DNA of 34,991 nucleotides from Lachnospiraceae bacterium. Lineage in GTDB: Bacteria > Bacillota > Clostridia > Lachnospirales > Lachnospiraceae. Position numbers and translations under genes: made by a program. The DNA lies in contig JAFTQM010000015.1 in NCBI GenBank assembly GCA_017462755.1, forward strand, positions 1 to 34,991, written 5' to 3'. Of the stretch, positions 1 to 8,401 are shown in pieces (the first letter of the stretch is position 1; each line of letters starts with the position of its first letter). The notes below the pieces were generated by a model that was not told the origin of the DNA, did not search any database, and worked only from the letters and a program-made list of their open reading frames with translations.

Positions 1-1
1 A

Positions 2-613
2 AACGATACCAACGTATCCGCTGACCGTTATGCAATCGCAAAGGAAGTTGCAGCTCTTGCATCTGAGATCGATCGTATCGCATCCCAGACTGAGTTCAAT
101 ACCATGAAGCTGTTAGACGGTACCTTCAGTGAGGATCGTGCTTTACAGTTACAGGTAGGTGCAAACTCCAGCCAGGTTATCAATATCAACATCGCAGCTA
201 TCGACTCTACCTCTCTTGGTATTGACGCAGCTAACGTAGCAGATCAGATTTATGATGCAGCTTCTACAACCGCTACCTATTCTACCGCTGCTCAGGACTT
301 AGAGCTTACAGCTGGTAAGACCGGTACCGAGATTACTGAGGCTTCTCTGATTGACGTTGTTAACAACGCACTCGAGTATGTATCTGCACAGAGATCTGAG
401 CTTGGTGCATACCAGAACAGATTAGAGTATACTATCGCTAACGCTGATAATACTGCTGAGAACTTACAGGCAGCTGAGTCCCGTATCCGTGACGTTGATA
501 TGGCTCAGGAGATGGTTGATTACTCCAAGAGCAACATCTTACAGCAGGCTGCACAGTCCATGCTGGCTCAGGCTAATCAGGCTACTCAGGGTGTTCTGTC
601 CTTACTCCAGTAA
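2..613 (+). CDS. hag: Flagellin, 5'-truncated by the window edge
   Basis: Structural subunit of the flagellar filament, exported by the flagellar type III apparatus and polymerised outside the cell. The reading frame is open from the first bases of the window, so the N-terminus and start codon lie upstream. The visible part begins in the conserved N-terminal D1 helix (NVSADRYAIAKEVAALASEI, then a QTEFNTMKLLDG turn). A short variable centre follows, then the conserved C-terminal D1/D0 helices (SRIRDVDMAQEMVDYSKSNI, then QAAQSMLAQANQATQGVLSLLQ). There is almost no D2/D3 insertion, so this is a short clostridial-type flagellin. Codon use is strongly biased, as expected of an abundant protein. 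A strong terminator follows at once, and the glycosylation island starts about 150 bases downstream, which makes this protein its likely acceptor. Confidence 0.97.
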   Translation, partial: NDTNVSADRYAIAKEVAALASEIDRIASQTEFNTMKLLDGTFSEDRALQLQVGANSSQVININIAAIDSTSLGIDAANVADQIYDAASTTATYSTAAQDLELTAGKTGTEITEASLIDVVNNALEYVSAQRSELGAYQNRLEYTIANADNTAENLQAAESRIRDVDMAQEMVDYSKSNILQQAAQSMLAQANQATQGVLSLLQ

Positions 614-630
614 TATTGATTACTATCATG

Positions 631-662
631 ATGGAGCTGACCACTGGTCAGCTCCATTTTTG
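631..662 (+). terminator. Rho-independent terminator of flagellin gene
   Basis: A 12-bp perfect stem (ATGGAGCTGACC, 631-642, with GGTCAGCTCCAT, 646-657) has a 3-base loop and is followed by a run of T. It sits 17 bases after the flagellin stop codon. Confidence 0.93.
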
Positions 663-699
663 CTTAAATAACAAATAAATTTATTTACGGAAAAATGGA

Positions 700-762
700 G
701 CTGAACCCTTCGCGGGGATGCAAAGCGAACGATGTTCGCTTGTACAGTTTGCGTTGCAAACT
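700..762. repeat. Intergenic palindromic element, diverged copy
   Basis: The gap between the flagellin terminator and the next promoter holds a GGGGATG motif followed by two hairpins: AAGCGAAC-gat-GTTCGCTT (723-741) and AGTTTGC-gtt-GCAAACT (746-762). The last hairpin and the GGGATG motif recur in intergenic elements near 16800, 21600 and 26270. I read this as a degenerate member of that family. It has no coding capacity. Confidence 0.5.
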
Positions 763-767
763 AGTTG

Positions 768-796
768 TTTACAATGCTACAGGATATTGATACAAT
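768..796 (+). promoter_or_regulatory. Sigma-A promoter of the glycosylation island
   Basis: TTTACA (768-773), a 17-base spacer and TACAAT (791-796) form a good vegetative promoter just downstream of the flagellin terminator. The expected start is near 803, giving a leader of about 45 bases before the gene at 849. No other promoter of similar quality was noticed before 12432, so it probably drives the long + strand operon. Confidence 0.65.
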
Positions 797-848
797 AAAA
801 AGGAATTGAGATATAAAAGCAGGAAGAGTTAACGCAAGGGAGGAAAAT

Positions 849-1163
849 ATGATGGAAGAATTAAAGCAGGCAGTGCAGATGTTGTCTGAGAGCATACAGA
901 AAACCACAGAATTGTTTTATACACAGAAGGAAGCAGAGGGCTATCAGGCGTTTGGCGTATTATTAGAGCCGATGGCGACACTGCTTGACCGCTTGTTTCG
1001 GTTGCAGGCAGAGACCGGCAAGCCGGAGTTCGAGCAGGAAGAGATTGCGCGTTTGTTAGGCGAGGCAATGAATGCGATGGAGGCAAGAGACGGTGTGTTG
1101 CTGGCAGATATTCTGCAGTATGATTTTTTGGATCAGTTGGAGCAGATTGGGGCGCAGCTGTAG
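849..1163 (+). CDS. Small helical protein, homologous to N-terminal domain of the downstream fused Maf protein
   Basis: This 104-residue protein starts with an AAGGGAGG ribosome site at 836-843. It looks all-helical, acidic, and lacks a signal peptide or membrane segment. Its C-terminal half (EAMNAMEARDGVLLADILQY) aligns by eye with residues about 70-90 of the protein at 9635-11245 (DAMERKEYVLLNDVLCQL), where the same domain precedes a Maf domain in one chain. Here it is a separate gene 21 bases before a Maf gene. The likely role is therefore as a partner or accessory subunit of that glycosyltransferase, an inference from the fusion. Its size and helical character also recall FliS-type chaperones, but I see no clear FliS signature. 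No enzymatic motif is visible. Confidence 0.75.
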   Translation: MMEELKQAVQMLSESIQKTTELFYTQKEAEGYQAFGVLLEPMATLLDRLFRLQAETGKPEFEQEEIARLLGEAMNAMEARDGVLLADILQYDFLDQLEQIGAQL

Positions 1164-1184
1164 TATTAGGAAAGGGCGAGACCG

Positions 1185-2930
1185 ATGGAGGGAGAGCTTA
1201 AAAACATTACAATCGAATCCTTACCGGCGCGGGATGGCAATCAGTATTTGAATATTACTACAGTGGCAGGCAGTTATCGGATGAACAGCAATTACCGACC
1301 GCTTACAGAGGCTGCGAAGTGGGCAGAAGGCTTAGAATTGGCACAAACCGGTGCAGTCGTATTGATGTATGGATTGGGCAATGGGTATTGTGTCAGAGAG
1401 CTATTAAAGCACTTGTCCTCGGATGCAGCGTTGATTTTGTGGGAGCCGTCGGTTGCCGTTTATGAACATATAAAGCAGAAATATGATATTTCGGATATTT
1501 TGCAGGATGCCAGAGTGCGGTTACTTATCTACGGACAGAATGAGCGGGAAATATTTGCTTTGCTGGATACGAAGATACACTGGTCGAACGCAAAGAAGCA
1601 GAGCATCTGTATTCATCCGCAGTACGACAAAGTATTTCCGAAGGGCTTGGCATTTTTTGAAGAAATCATTCGTAACAACAATGTGCGGATTTACACCAAT
1701 CGCAATACGGAGATGCATTTTGGAGAAGCGATTGCGACCAATACCGCATTCAATCTGCGTTATGTACCGGAAGCCTTTTTGGTGCGCGATATTGTAGGGA
1801 AGTTTCCAAAGGAGGTACCGGCAATTATTGTTGCGGCAGGACCGTCCCTGGATAAAAATATAGAAGAATTGAAGCGGGCAAAGGGAAAGGCAGTGATTGT
1901 GGCGACGGATACGGCACTGCGCTCGCTGATAAAGCATGAAATCATACCGGATTTTGCGGTGGTGCTGGATGCAAAGAAGCCGCCGAGTTATTTTCAGAAT
2001 CCGGAAAGCCATCAGATACCGCTGTTTGCGAAAATAGAAGCCAATAAGGATATTCTGGTACTGCATCAAACAGAGAAAATCTGGTATGACTCGCACGAAT
2101 ATCTGAAGCGTTTTTTGACGCGTATCGACAGAACACCAAGGGATTATCATGCCGGCGGCTCAGTAGCGAATGCCGCCTTTAGTATTTGTTCGACGCTTGG
2201 CTTTGAACGAATCGTGCTGATTGGACAGGATTTGGCATATCAGGGAGATGTAACGCACGCAGGCGGGAGGGTCAGCTCAATAAGGGCAGAGGACGAGAAT
2301 GTCTGCTACGTGGATGGTGTGGACGGCAAACCGGTTAAAACGCGCCATGACTGGGTGCAGTATCTCAAATGGTTTGAGCGGGTCATCGGCGAGGTACAGG
2401 GCGAGATTGAGGTCATTGATGCAACCGAGGGTGGTGCGCTGATTCGCGGTGCAAAGCTGATGACACTGGCGGAGGTCATTGACCGATATTGTCATACGGA
2501 ATGTGATGCATACCGGGTATTGCAGGAAAATAGTCGTGCCTTGTCCGAGGCAGAGCGTAGCAAATTTGCGGATTATATCAAGGAATCGCTTGCGGAGGCA
2601 GAAGCCATGGAAGCATTGTCGCAGCAGATTTGCGAGCAGTGTATGGAAGTTCAGAAAGCATTGCAGGCAGGAGCTTGGAGCCTGTCAAAGCAACAGCAGC
2701 TGCGAGAGCAGATTGGGCGAGTGAATGCCAGACTGCAGCAGATGAATTTCTTTTTGCTGGTGGATGATTATACCAAAAAAGTATCCATACCGGCGATTAC
2801 AGAAATGCTGGAGGCAGAGGGCAGTGAAGAAGAACGCTTTGCGGTGTATCTGAGAAGCAACTGCACGATACATGAGGCATTCAAAGAGGCAGCAGAGTTA
2901 CTCACACCGCTTCTTGAGGAAGCATTGTAA
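1185..2930 (+). CDS. maf: Maf-type flagellin glycosyltransferase (MptE-like/DUF115 domain)
   Basis: This 581-residue protein belongs by motif to the motility accessory factor family, whose members transfer nonulosonic acids such as pseudaminic acid to flagellin Ser/Thr. An N-terminal alpha/beta region contains MYGLGNGYCVREL. The core carries the family hallmark AAGPSLDKNIEEL (residues 217-229), then FAVVLDAK, HAGGSVANAAF (323-333) and IGQDLAYQGDVTHAGG. The C-terminal 150 residues are helical and Glu/Gln-rich. It overlaps no neighbour; the small gene at 849-1163 is 21 bases upstream and pseB follows 76 bases later, tying it to PseB/PseC sugar synthesis. A second Maf gene lies at 9635-11245. 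Archaeal MptE relatives phosphorylate a pterin, but the flagellar context favours glycosyl transfer. The ATG at 1185 is preceded by AAAGGGCGAG. Confidence 0.88.
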   Translation: MEGELKNITIESLPARDGNQYLNITTVAGSYRMNSNYRPLTEAAKWAEGLELAQTGAVVLMYGLGNGYCVRELLKHLSSDAALILWEPSVAVYEHIKQKYDISDILQDARVRLLIYGQNEREIFALLDTKIHWSNAKKQSICIHPQYDKVFPKGLAFFEEIIRNNNVRIYTNRNTEMHFGEAIATNTAFNLRYVPEAFLVRDIVGKFPKEVPAIIVAAGPSLDKNIEELKRAKGKAVIVATDTALRSLIKHEIIPDFAVVLDAKKPPSYFQNPESHQIPLFAKIEANKDILVLHQTEKIWYDSHEYLKRFLTRIDRTPRDYHAGGSVANAAFSICSTLGFERIVLIGQDLAYQGDVTHAGGRVSSIRAEDENVCYVDGVDGKPVKTRHDWVQYLKWFERVIGEVQGEIEVIDATEGGALIRGAKLMTLAEVIDRYCHTECDAYRVLQENSRALSEAERSKFADYIKESLAEAEAMEALSQQICEQCMEVQKALQAGAWSLSKQQQLREQIGRVNARLQQMNFFLLVDDYTKKVSIPAITEMLEAEGSEEERFAVYLRSNCTIHEAFKEAAELLTPLLEEAL

Positions 2931-3006
2931 GGGGAAGAAAGCAACTTTACAAAGAGAAGAGAACGAGAACTATAAATTTATAATAGGAAATACAAGGAGG
3001 ATTCGT

Positions 3007-4005
3007 ATGTTAAGCGGAAAGACGATTTTGATTACCGGAGGTACCGGTTCTTTTGGAAAGAAGTTTTTGGAGATGATTTTTGAGCGTTATGAGCCAAAGA
3101 AGGTAATTTTGTATTCCAGAGATGAGTTTAAGCAGAGCGTGATGAAGGCAGAATATCAGGACAAGGTAGATATGTCGAGAGTGCGTTTCTTTATCGGTGA
3201 TGTGCGTGACAAGGAACGTTTGTATCGTGCATTTAAGGGCGTGGATTATGTCATTCATGCCGCAGCAATGAAGCAGGTACCGACCTGTGAGTACAATCCG
3301 TTTGAGGCGATTAAGACCAACATTCACGGTGCGCAGAATGTCATTGACGCAGCTTTGGATTGTGGTGTTAAGAAGGTAGTGGCACTTTCGACCGATAAGG
3401 CGGTAAATCCAATCAATCTGTATGGCGGTACCAAGCTGGTATCGGACAAGCTCTTTATTGCAGCCAATGCTTATAAGGGCGAGAACGGCACGACCTTCTC
3501 GGTGGTACGTTATGGTAACGTAGCCGGAAGCCGCGGTTCGGTTATTCCGATTTTCAAGAATCTGATTGAAAAGGGCGAGAAGGAGCTTCCGGTAACGGAT
3601 TCTCGTATGACCCGTTTCTGGATTACATTAGAGCAGGGTGTAGAGCTGGTATTTAAGGCATTGGCAGAGTCCAAGGGAGGCGAGACCTATATTTCCAAGA
3701 TTCCGTCCTTCCATATCAATGATTTGGTATATGCAATGCTGCCGGATGCAAAGATTAAGGAAATCGGTATCCGTGAGGGCGAGAAGCTGCATGAGGTTAT
3801 GGTAACCAAGGACGATTCCCGCATGACCTATGAGTATGAAAAGCATTATATCGTATATCCGCACTTTGAGTGGTGGAACATCGAAAAGCATTTTACACCG
3901 GGCGGAGTGCTGGTAGAAGAAGGCTTTGAGTACAACTCTGCAAACAACAAGCAGTGGTTAACAAAGGAGCAGATTGCAGAGGAATTGGGCAAATTAAAGC
4001 TGTAA
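3007..4005 (+). CDS. pseB: UDP-N-acetylglucosamine 4,6-dehydratase (inverting), PseB
   Basis: This 332-residue cytoplasmic short-chain dehydrogenase/reductase should convert UDP-GlcNAc to the 4-keto-6-deoxy-L-arabino sugar, the first step of pseudaminic-acid-type pathways. Visible features are the NADP-binding GGTGSFG (residues 11-17), GDVRDKERL, HAAAMKQVP, the STDKA segment (128-132, with the Asp/Lys typical of PseB/FlaA1) and the catalytic YGGTK (Tyr139, Lys143). Its length is normal for the family. The frame is open further upstream, but the ATG at 3007 has an AAGGAGG site at 2995-3001, and residue 1 begins the canonical MLSGKTILITGG. It lies between a Maf gene and a CgeB-like glycosyltransferase, with pseC downstream. 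Confidence 0.95.
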   Translation: MLSGKTILITGGTGSFGKKFLEMIFERYEPKKVILYSRDEFKQSVMKAEYQDKVDMSRVRFFIGDVRDKERLYRAFKGVDYVIHAAAMKQVPTCEYNPFEAIKTNIHGAQNVIDAALDCGVKKVVALSTDKAVNPINLYGGTKLVSDKLFIAANAYKGENGTTFSVVRYGNVAGSRGSVIPIFKNLIEKGEKELPVTDSRMTRFWITLEQGVELVFKALAESKGGETYISKIPSFHINDLVYAMLPDAKIKEIGIREGEKLHEVMVTKDDSRMTYEYEKHYIVYPHFEWWNIEKHFTPGGVLVEEGFEYNSANNKQWLTKEQIAEELGKLKL

Positions 4006-4028
4006 AGGAACCATATGAGGAGAGGGCA

Positions 4029-5183
4029 ATGAAGCGTTGGAACATTCTGTTTTATCAAAACAATCATCGGATGGAAAAAGCATTTTTGGCTGCGCTGCAG
4101 CAGGTAAGTGATGCAAAGGAATTTTCCTGCCCGCTGCGGGATGAAGCAGAATGCCGGAGCGTTTTGCCGTTGATTTTGCAGCTGATTCAGGAGCAGCAGG
4201 CAGAGCTGTTGTTTTCCTTTGAATATCTGCCGACGTTGTCGGAGGCATGTAATCGCGCGGGAATCCTGTATTTTAGCTATCTGTGCGAGGTGCCGACCTT
4301 AGCACCGTTTGCAGAACAGCTTCAAAATGCATGTAATGTATTTTTGGTAGCGGATACTGCCTTGGGTGCAGAGCTACAGGCGGCGGGCGCAGAGAATGTG
4401 TTTTATTTGCCAATGGCGCCGATGGCGGCTATGCTTCCGGAGCAGCGCAGGCAGGCAGCGGCAGCGGAGTTTCCTGCCATCAGCTTTGTCGGAGAGCTGT
4501 ATCAGGACAATATGTATAAGTATTTTGCGAAGCTGCCGGATACATTGCGGGGCTACTTAGACGGTGTAATGGCGGCACAGTCGCAGGTGTACGGACTGAA
4601 CTTTTTTGAGAAGCTGATTAGCGAGGAGTTTTGGAATACACTTAGTACTGTGCTGCAGTTAAAGCAGCAGGGAAATGAAAAAGAAAAATGCCGTTACATG
4701 ATAGAGAATTTCTTTTTTGTGCCGCAGGTAACGCATTTGGAGCGCAAGAGAATCGTGAAGGCTTTGGCGGGAACGTTTGGCGAGCGATTCTGCCTTTATG
4801 CGAAGGAAAAGCTGACAGAGGCAGAGCAGGTACAGCAGAAGGACCCGTATGTGGGCAGAAGATTAACGGAGCTGTATCGGAATACGTTAAATGTAAATGT
4901 GACAGACCGGGCAAACAAAAACGGTATCTCCGCTCAGGTATGGGATATTTTGGCGAGTGGTGGTCTGCTGTTTTCAAATTATCAGCAGGATTTGGTGGAG
5001 ATGTTTGTACCGGGGCAGGAGTTTATCCTGTATGAGAGCGAAGTAGATTTGCTTGAGAAGTTAGAATATTATCTGGCGCACCCGGAAGAGGGCAGACAGA
5101 TAGCACAGAGTGCGCAGCAAAAGGTTTTGACCGGACATACTTGGGAGCATCGGGTACAGGAGATGCTGTCGTTGCTGGGCTAG
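4029..5183 (+). CDS. CgeB-like glycosyltransferase, paralogue 1
   Basis: This 384-residue protein is predicted cytoplasmic, GT-B type. Its C-terminal third matches the CgeB/Glyco_trans_1_2 pattern: LNVNVTDRANKNGISAQVWD, then ILASGGLLFSNYQQDLVEMF, a FxLYES strand, and YYLAHPEEGRQIAQSAQ. The N-terminal half has the FSFEYLPTLSEACNRAGILY segment seen in its paralogues at 8402-9598 and 11284-12432. It probably transfers one sugar of the flagellin glycan; donor and acceptor cannot be told. The frame extends into the end of pseB, but the ATG at 4029 is preceded by TGAGGAGAGGG, so I start there, 23 bases after the pseB stop. It is the most diverged of the three: the SKINLNMT motif of the other two reads NTLNVNVT here. 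Confidence 0.85.
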   Translation: MKRWNILFYQNNHRMEKAFLAALQQVSDAKEFSCPLRDEAECRSVLPLILQLIQEQQAELLFSFEYLPTLSEACNRAGILYFSYLCEVPTLAPFAEQLQNACNVFLVADTALGAELQAAGAENVFYLPMAPMAAMLPEQRRQAAAAEFPAISFVGELYQDNMYKYFAKLPDTLRGYLDGVMAAQSQVYGLNFFEKLISEEFWNTLSTVLQLKQQGNEKEKCRYMIENFFFVPQVTHLERKRIVKALAGTFGERFCLYAKEKLTEAEQVQQKDPYVGRRLTELYRNTLNVNVTDRANKNGISAQVWDILASGGLLFSNYQQDLVEMFVPGQEFILYESEVDLLEKLEYYLAHPEEGRQIAQSAQQKVLTGHTWEHRVQEMLSLLG

Positions 5184-5188
5184 GATTG

Positions 5189-5340
5189 CAGAAAAGAGGG
5201 ATTAGTATGAAAAATCACATTGATATGCTGATTTTTCACATGGCAATTTGTTTCTGAGCGAAAACAAATTGCTCCGATAGCAGACGCAAATTGGAGATTT
5301 GCGTCGCGTCCTCGCGATAAATCGCTCAGAAAAGAGGGAT
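5189..5340. repeat. Hairpin-rich insertion flanked by 14-base direct repeats, before pseC
   Basis: CAGAAAAGAGGGAT occurs at 5189-5202 and again at 5327-5340; the second copy is the ribosome site of pseC. Between them lie four hairpins: TGAAAAATCA/TGATTTTTCA (5208-5217/5229-5238), GCAATTTGTTT/AAACAAATTGC (5243-5253/5262-5272), GACGCAAAT/ATTTGCGTC (5283-5291/5297-5305) and GCGAT/ATCGC (5314-5318/5321-5325). An 11-bp inverted repeat (TTTCTGAGCGA at 5251-5261 and its complement at 5322-5332) allows an alternative fold. A 16-codon ORF (5207-5257) follows the first repeat copy and may be a by-product of the duplicated ribosome site. This looks like a small non-coding mobile element with target duplication. 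It could also be a folded leader controlling pseC. Confidence 0.6.
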
Positions 5341-5343
5341 AAA

Positions 5344-6486
5344 ATGCAGATTCCATACGGAAGACAGTGGATTGATGAAGAGGATATTAAAGCAGTGGTA
5401 GAGGTGCTGCAGTCGGATTATCTGACGACCGGACCGATGGTGCGGGAGTTTGAGGATGCGATTTGTGAGTATACCGGAGCAAAATATGCGGTGGCATTCG
5501 CAAATGGTACGGCAGCGCTGCATGGTGCCTGCTATGCGGCAGGCATTGGTGTGGGGGATGAGGTAATTACCACGCCGATTACCTTTGCCGCTTCGGCAAA
5601 TTGTGTACTGTATCAGGGAGGAACGCCGGTATTTGCGGACGTGGATGCGCGTACCTACAATATTGCCCCGGAGGACATCGAACGGAAAATCACAGAGAAA
5701 ACCAAGGCAATCATTCCGGTGCATTTTACCGGACAGCCTTGTGAGATGGAGCGGATTCATGCGATTGCGAAGAAGCATAATCTGCTGGTCATTGAGGATG
5801 CAGCGCATGCACTCGGAGCGACCTACAAAGATAAAATGATAGGCACGCTGTCGGATATGACGGTTTTGAGCTTCCATCCGGTCAAGCATATCACCACCGG
5901 AGAGGGTGGCATGGTATTGACCAACGATGAGGAGCTGTACAAAAAGCTGGTGCTGTTTCACACGCACGGTATTACCAGAAATCCGGAGCTGCTGACAAAG
6001 AATGAGGGCGGCTGGTATTATGAACAGCTGGAGCTGGGCTACAATTACCGCATTACGGATTTTCAGTGTGCGCTTGGTATCAGTCAGTTGAAGAAGCTGC
6101 CGATGTTTTTGGAAAAGCGTCGTGAGATAGCAGCATATTATAACCATGCGTTTGCGGGAGTGCCAAATCTGACGGTACCGTACCAGAGTCCGGACGGTGA
6201 CAGTGCATGGCATCTTTATATGATTTGTGTACCGGCGGAATGGAGAAAACGCCTGTATGATGATTTGCGTGCGGCAGGGATACTGGTTAATGTACACTAT
6301 ATCCCGGTATATGCACATCCGTATTATCGTAAACATGGCTATGCCGAGGTGTGTTGTCCGAATGCGGAGGCATATTATAACGGAGCGATTTCGCTGCCGA
6401 TGTATCCGGCATTGAGCGTGAAAGAGCAGGATTATGTGATTGATACGGTAAAACGGCTTTTGAGAGCATACGAAGCGGAACGTTAG
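5344..6486 (+). CDS. pseC: PLP-dependent aminotransferase PseC
   Basis: This 380-residue DegT/DnrJ/EryC1-family enzyme aminates the 4-keto group of the PseB product to give UDP-4-amino-4,6-dideoxy-N-acetyl-L-altrosamine, using pyridoxal phosphate. Visible are the family N-terminus IPYGRQWIDEEDI, the cofactor-binding segment NGTAALHGAC, the IEDAAHALGA strand, and SFHPVKHITTGEGG with Lys181 as the internal aldimine lysine. Its length is normal. An open frame reaches further upstream through the hairpin element, but the ATG at 5344 directly follows AAAGAGGGATAAA and gives the canonical start MQIPYGRQW. With pseB it completes the first two steps; PseH, PseG, PseI and PseF are not in this window. 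Confidence 0.94.
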   Translation: MQIPYGRQWIDEEDIKAVVEVLQSDYLTTGPMVREFEDAICEYTGAKYAVAFANGTAALHGACYAAGIGVGDEVITTPITFAASANCVLYQGGTPVFADVDARTYNIAPEDIERKITEKTKAIIPVHFTGQPCEMERIHAIAKKHNLLVIEDAAHALGATYKDKMIGTLSDMTVLSFHPVKHITTGEGGMVLTNDEELYKKLVLFHTHGITRNPELLTKNEGGWYYEQLELGYNYRITDFQCALGISQLKKLPMFLEKRREIAAYYNHAFAGVPNLTVPYQSPDGDSAWHLYMICVPAEWRKRLYDDLRAAGILVNVHYIPVYAHPYYRKHGYAEVCCPNAEAYYNGAISLPMYPALSVKEQDYVIDTVKRLLRAYEAER

Positions 6487-6524
6487 ACCGAAGAAGCAAT
6501 AAAGCAGCAGAAGGGAGAAGGACG

Positions 6525-7361
6525 ATGCAGGAACCTTTGGTATCGGTAATATTACCAACCTATAACCGGGCGCACTGTCTGGCAAGAGCCATTGACAGTG
6601 TTTTGGCACAGACATATCAGAATCTGGAATTATTTGTGGTGGATGACGGTTCTACGGACAATACACGAGAGGTAATCGAGGCGATACAGGATGTGCGGCT
6701 GCATTATATGAGAACACCCGCAAACCGTGGAGTCGCAGCAGCGCGCAATGCTGGAATCCGCAGAGCCAAGGGAAAATACATCGCCTTTCAGGACAGTGAT
6801 GATGTTTGGCTGCCGGAAAAGCTGGCAAAGCAGGTAGCGCAGTTAGAGCAGGCAGGAGAAGAGATGGCACTGTCGTATCATACGATAGCCAATACAGAAA
6901 TGAGCGGAAATCGGTATCTGGTGCCGAGTGAAGAGATTCCGCAGGAGAAGAGACAGGGGCAGATGCTGCCTTATTTGTTACAACAGAATTTGATTGATGC
7001 GCCGTCAGCCTGTATCCGGCGAGAGGCGTTGCTGGGAGCGCAGGGCGTCGGTGTTTTTGATACCATTATTCCTAATTTGGAGGATTATGAGCTAGTGCTT
7101 CGAATCGCACAAAAATATCGTATCGGATATGTGGACGAGGTACTGGTAGAAAAATATGAGATGCGGGATGGTGTCAATCTCAATCTGCGCAAGGGTCTGG
7201 TATCGCATTGTATCATTGTCGGAAAATTCAAAGAGGACTTGGTAAAATACGGTCTTTATGAATTGAAGCTGCAGGCTCTGCGGCAATTTGGAGAAAAAAA
7301 TAATATTAGTGACTGGATGGAAGAAAATATCCGGAAATTCTGTAGAGAAAATGAGGAGTAG
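6525..7361 (+). CDS. Family 2 glycosyltransferase
   Basis: This 278-residue cytoplasmic GT-A enzyme starts with VSVILPTYNRAHCLARAIDS, then VVDDGSTD (DDGS at 40-43). The metal-binding motif follows as QDSDDVW (Asp90, Asp92, Asp93). ATP- or membrane-related segments are absent. The C-terminal 80 residues are helical and probably define acceptor choice. AAGGGAGAAGG precedes the ATG at 6525, and pseC ends 38 bases upstream, so it is in the same operon. It likely adds a sugar to the flagellin glycan; donor unknown. Confidence 0.9.
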   Translation: MQEPLVSVILPTYNRAHCLARAIDSVLAQTYQNLELFVVDDGSTDNTREVIEAIQDVRLHYMRTPANRGVAAARNAGIRRAKGKYIAFQDSDDVWLPEKLAKQVAQLEQAGEEMALSYHTIANTEMSGNRYLVPSEEIPQEKRQGQMLPYLLQQNLIDAPSACIRREALLGAQGVGVFDTIIPNLEDYELVLRIAQKYRIGYVDEVLVEKYEMRDGVNLNLRKGLVSHCIIVGKFKEDLVKYGLYELKLQALRQFGEKNNISDWMEENIRKFCRENEE

Positions 7362-7371
7362 GGAAAGGCGT

Positions 7372-8400
7372 ATGTCGGAGCAGACAGAAAAGAAAATCAG
7401 TATCATTATTCCATGCTACAATGTGGACAAATATATTGACCGCTGCATCAACTCCTTGGTGGCGCAGACGCTTGGTATTGATGCACTGCAGCTGATTTTG
7501 GTGGATGATGCGTCGCAGGATCGGACGCCAAAGAAGCTCGCGTGGTGGGCAGCACGCTATCCGCAGAGTATTGAGGTGATTCTTTTGCCTGAGAACCGTA
7601 GACAGGGTGGTGCCAGAAACGAAGGATGGCGTCATGCGGTAGCTCCGTATATCGGCTTTGTGGATTCGGATGACTGGGTAGCACCGGAAATGTATGAGCT
7701 GCTATATCAGGCAATGGAGCAGGAAGAGTGTGATTTTGTGACCTGCTGCGGAAGAAGAACCGCTACGCCGCAGGTGCAGTTAAATCAAAACGTCTTTGCA
7801 TCTCGAAAAATCGAAATCAAGGACGAGGAAGCAAGAAAGAGCTTCCTGTTAGAGCGTTTGTCCGGCGGCATCTGGAGCAAGCTGTTTCGCAGAGAATTTT
7901 TGGAGAAGGCGGCGCCGGAATTTCCGGAGCAGACCGCCTATGAGGATAATTACTGGATGGCGATGCTTCGGTTGCAGACCGACAGCTGTTATTTGCTGGG
8001 AAGAGAGCTGTATTATTATTATGCCAATCCGGAATCAACCATTTTGCAGACGAATTCCAAGCGGCATTTGGAGCGCCTCGCGATAGAGGAGCAAAAGCTT
8101 GCGGAATACAAGCGGCGAGGCGTGTTTGAGACATATTACCGTGAGTTTGAATACGAATTTTTGCGGCTGTATTATATCAACAGTCTGCATACCTTTTTCT
8201 TGCGTTTTTCGGATATGAGTCTGCTTCCGTTTAGCGAGATGCAACGAAAGGTCAAGGAATATTTTCCGGATTATCGGAACAATCCGTATTTGGAGCGTTT
8301 TTTGCCGCTAGAGAGGGAGCTGTTAAAGACAATAGAGCTGGAGCTTTCGAACGGACAGTGGGAAATGCTGGCAGAACAGTACAGAAAAGAGATGTCGTGA
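7372..8400 (+). CDS. Family 2 glycosyltransferase
   Basis: This 342-residue GT-A enzyme contains ISIIIPCYNVDKYIDRCINS, VDDASQD (Asp45-Asp46) and FVDSDDWV (Asp98, Asp100, Asp101). An extended C-terminal region is rich in Tyr, Arg and Glu, as in capsule-type or WcaA-like transferases. The frame continues upstream into the previous gene, but the ATG at 7372 follows AGGGAAAGG and sits 10 bases after the previous stop, so I place the start there. It ends one base before the ATG of the next gene, so the two are probably translationally coupled. Substrate unknown; the island context suggests flagellin glycan assembly. Confidence 0.9.
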   Translation: MSEQTEKKISIIIPCYNVDKYIDRCINSLVAQTLGIDALQLILVDDASQDRTPKKLAWWAARYPQSIEVILLPENRRQGGARNEGWRHAVAPYIGFVDSDDWVAPEMYELLYQAMEQEECDFVTCCGRRTATPQVQLNQNVFASRKIEIKDEEARKSFLLERLSGGIWSKLFRREFLEKAAPEFPEQTAYEDNYWMAMLRLQTDSCYLLGRELYYYYANPESTILQTNSKRHLERLAIEEQKLAEYKRRGVFETYYREFEYEFLRLYYINSLHTFFLRFSDMSLLPFSEMQRKVKEYFPDYRNNPYLERFLPLERELLKTIELELSNGQWEMLAEQYRKEMS

Positions 8401-8401
8401 C

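Noticed and set aside
1521..2150. 209-codon - strand frame inside the first Maf gene
   Set aside because: Shadow of the Maf coding sequence; composition and lack of motifs argue against a gene.
5326..6615. 429-codon open frame on the - strand across pseC
   Set aside because: It is antisense to a clear aminotransferase, its protein has no recognisable domain and is rich in Ile/Arg/Cys, as expected of a shadow frame, and it lacks a ribosome site.
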